NCBI GenBank assembly: GCA_020060215.1
Contig: JAGVAP010000010.1
Location: forward strand, 1-64,000
Direction: 5' to 3'
DNA: 64,000 nucleotides
Source: Deltaproteobacteria bacterium
GTDB taxonomy: Bacteria; Desulfobacterota; DSM-4660; Desulfatiglandales; HGW-15
Shown: positions 62,178 to 64,000 of the stretch, piece after piece
Position numbering within the stretch: position 1 is the stretch's first letter
How the letters are laid out: every line of letters starts with the position of its first letter
Notes under the pieces: model-generated
Databases searched by the model: none
The model's input: only the letters and a program-made list of their open reading frames with translations
Told to the model about the DNA's origin: nothing
Made by a program: the position numbers and the translations under genes

Positions 62178-64000
62178 ATGACCAGACAGCTTGATCGGGT
62201 CTCAGGTGCGGTAATGGTGGTCGGAGGAGGGATTGCGGGGATGCAGGCCGCCCTCGACCTCGCGAATTCGGGTTATTTCGTTTACCTGGCGGAAAAATCG
62301 CCTGCTATCGGCGGCGTCATGTCGCAACTCGACAAGACGTTCCCCACCAACGACTGCGCCATGTGAATCATCTCTCCAAAACTGGTCGAGGTCGGCCGGC
62401 ACAGCAACATCGAGCTACTCCCCATGTCAACCATCACGGACGTTCAGGGGGACGTCGGGAAGTTTTCCGTGACCCTGCACCAGGCGCCCCGGTATGTGGA
62501 ACTTTCAAAATGTACTGCCTGCGGGGACTGCTCCAATGTCTGCCCCGTGGTCCGTCCCAGTGAATATGACCAGGGGCTCGGCACGAGGAAGGCGATTTAC
62601 AAGCCTTACGCCCAGGCCATTCCGGGCGGCTTCTGCATCGAGAAGAAGGACCGGGCCCCATGCGTTGCGGCCTGCCCGGCCAATCTGAATGTGCAGGGCT
62701 ACGTGGCCATGGTCAAGGAGGGCAAGTACCAGGAGGCGATGAAGGTTATCCTGGAGAGGATGCCCCTTCCCGGTGTTCTGGGCCGGGTCTGCCCTCACCC
62801 CTGCGAGAGCAAGTGCCGACGGGCGGAGAGGGATGAACCGATTTCGGTCCGGGAGTTGAAGCGTGCGGCCGCCGATCACGTGGACCTCTCCACCTATCCT
62901 CTCCCCGAGATCACGCCTCGGGGCAAGCGGGTGGCAGTGGTGGGATCGGGGCCGTCGGGCCTGACGGCGTCTTACTTCCTCGCCCTGGAAGGCTACGACG
63001 TTTGTATATTCGAGTCCCTTCCGGAGGCGGGCGGGATGCTTCGCTACGGGATCCCCACCTACAGGCTTCCCAGGGATGTGCTTGACCGGGAGATCGCCTT
63101 TATCCAGCGGCTGGGCGTCGAGATCCGGACCGGCACTCCGGTCGGCAAAGAGGTGACTCTTGCGGGGCTTCTCTCCCAGGGCTTCGACGCGGTCTACCTT
63201 GCGACAGGAGCCCCCAGGGGGTTGAGGATGAAGGTCCCCGGAGAAGAGAGTTGCCGGGGTGTGCAGGACGCGGTCACCTTTCTCCAGGAAGTCCATCTAG
63301 GGAAGAGGGATGCTGTGAAGGGAAAGGCGGTGGTGGTGGGCGGCGGCTATTCGGCCATTGATGCGGCCAGGGTCGCCTGCAGACTGGGTGCAGAAGAGGT
63401 TCACCTGGTGTACCGTCGCTCCCGTGAAGAAATGCCTGCCGGGGAGTCCGAGGTAGAGGAGGCCGAGGCCGAGGGGGTGCGCTTCCATTTCCTTGTGGCG
63501 CCGCTCCGGGTTGTGCAAAAGGATGGGACCCTCGTCGGGTTGGAATGTCTCCGGACCAGCCTCGGCGAGCCCGACGCTTCCGGCAGAAGGAAACCGGTGC
63601 CGATTGTGGGAAGCGAGACGCTGATCGAGGCCGACATCCTCATCCCTGCGGTCGGCCAGGAGGCGGATCTGAGCTACCTCGGCAAGGAAGCGGGGGTCGC
63701 CGTCTCCAAGTGGAATCTCGTCTCCACTCATCCGGGCACCTTCCAGACCGACAACCCCGCAATATTCGCTGGGGGTGATGTGGTCACCGGGCCTGCCACG
63801 GTCGTCGAGGCTGTAGGCGCAGGGTACAAGGCCGCCAGATCGATTGCCTGCTATCTGGAAGGCGAGGATCTACCGGTAGCCGCCGCGGAGGCATCCGTGC
63901 AGCCTCCGGACTGGCTCCCGCTTCCGGACGGAAAGGGTGAGCGGGCGAGGAAACAAGTCCGCATGCTGGAGCCGGAAGAAGGTCTGCGGGGGTTCCCCGA
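62178..64000 (+). CDS. HdrA N-terminal domain fused to GltD/NfnB-like NAD(P)H oxidoreductase, selenoprotein, partial
   Basis: The frame is open from ATG 62178 past the window edge if UGA 62364-62366 is selenocysteine (residue 63, TNDCAMU). Residues 1-150 match the first part of the HdrA proteins here (FAD site VGGGIAGM; ferredoxin [12 protein letters not shown] near 113). From about 155 it turns into a GltD/NfnB-type chain: [28 protein letters not shown] site [22 protein letters not shown] (about 254), [11 protein letters not shown](P) site [16 protein letters not shown] (about 384) and [17 protein letters not shown]. It should exchange electrons with NAD(P)H and feed HdrA-type partners or MetF-2. 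The C-terminus is outside the window. Confidence 0.9.
62364..62398 (+). promoter_or_regulatory. UGA codon and candidate SECIS of the fusion gene
   Basis: ACT-GGTCGA-GGT (62381-62392) repeats the loop and core stem seen in the two hdrA genes, with GG about 17 bases after UGA. The outer CC/GG pair is only partly kept here. Confidence 0.52.

Overview
The window reads as a chromosomal segment of an anaerobic Desulfobacterota (former Deltaproteobacteria) bacterium of high GC content, probably a sulfate reducer or syntroph. The main reason is the set of flavin-based electron-transfer genes: tandem HdrA proteins, MvhD, MetV and MetF of the methyl branch of the Wood-Ljungdahl pathway, with in-frame UGA selenocysteine codons. 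Acetate and propionate activation genes, many two-component proteins and family-typical interspersed repeats agree with this. No ribosomal RNA and no taxonomic marker is present, so the lineage is an inference.

Layout. 1-1.4 kb: 3' end of a tRNA-Leu(UAA), its terminator, and a decayed island (integrase fragment, broken higB with intact higA, truncated antitoxin). 1.4-11.2 kb: glycerophosphodiesterase, then a mostly minus-strand block with a PfkB kinase, a lipoprotein, a large class A penicillin-binding protein, an ATP-grasp ligase, and purine salvage enzymes (mtaD, pnp). 11.3 kb: a structured RNA that resembles 6S RNA. 11.5-19.8 kb: lytic transglycosylase, a split kinase pair, adenine deaminase, nadK, a DUF4911 protein, miaB, a receiver-GGDEF protein and a 29-residue basic protein. 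19.9-24.6 kb (minus): 3-hydroxyacyl-CoA dehydrogenase, NifU-like, SplB-like radical SAM, ParB-like, and a NupC transporter.

25-34.3 kb is the most unusual region: hdrA(Sec)-mvhD(Sec)-hdrA(Sec)-mvhD(Sec)-metV-metF. Four genes here, and a fifth at the right edge (an HdrA N-terminus fused to a GltD-like oxidoreductase, after a second metF), each need one UGA read as selenocysteine. Read conventionally, all five would look like broken genes. No hdrB or hdrC is in view. The likely role is to couple methylene-tetrahydrofolate reduction or oxidation to ferredoxin, NAD(P) or other carriers.

35.7-60.9 kb is an acetate/propionate uptake and activation locus with dense regulation: three cNMP-CBS-DUF294 paralogs, a symporter-histidine kinase of CbrA/CrbS type, two NtrC-type regulators (one with ruined ATPase and no DNA-binding domain), a sigma-54 promoter almost on top of a start codon, a DnaQ-like exonuclease, DUF4212 plus ActP-type symporter, acsA, a prpE-like ligase, and three further sensor kinases. 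Several paralogs have lost catalytic residues and may act as binding or scaffold versions of their active neighbours.
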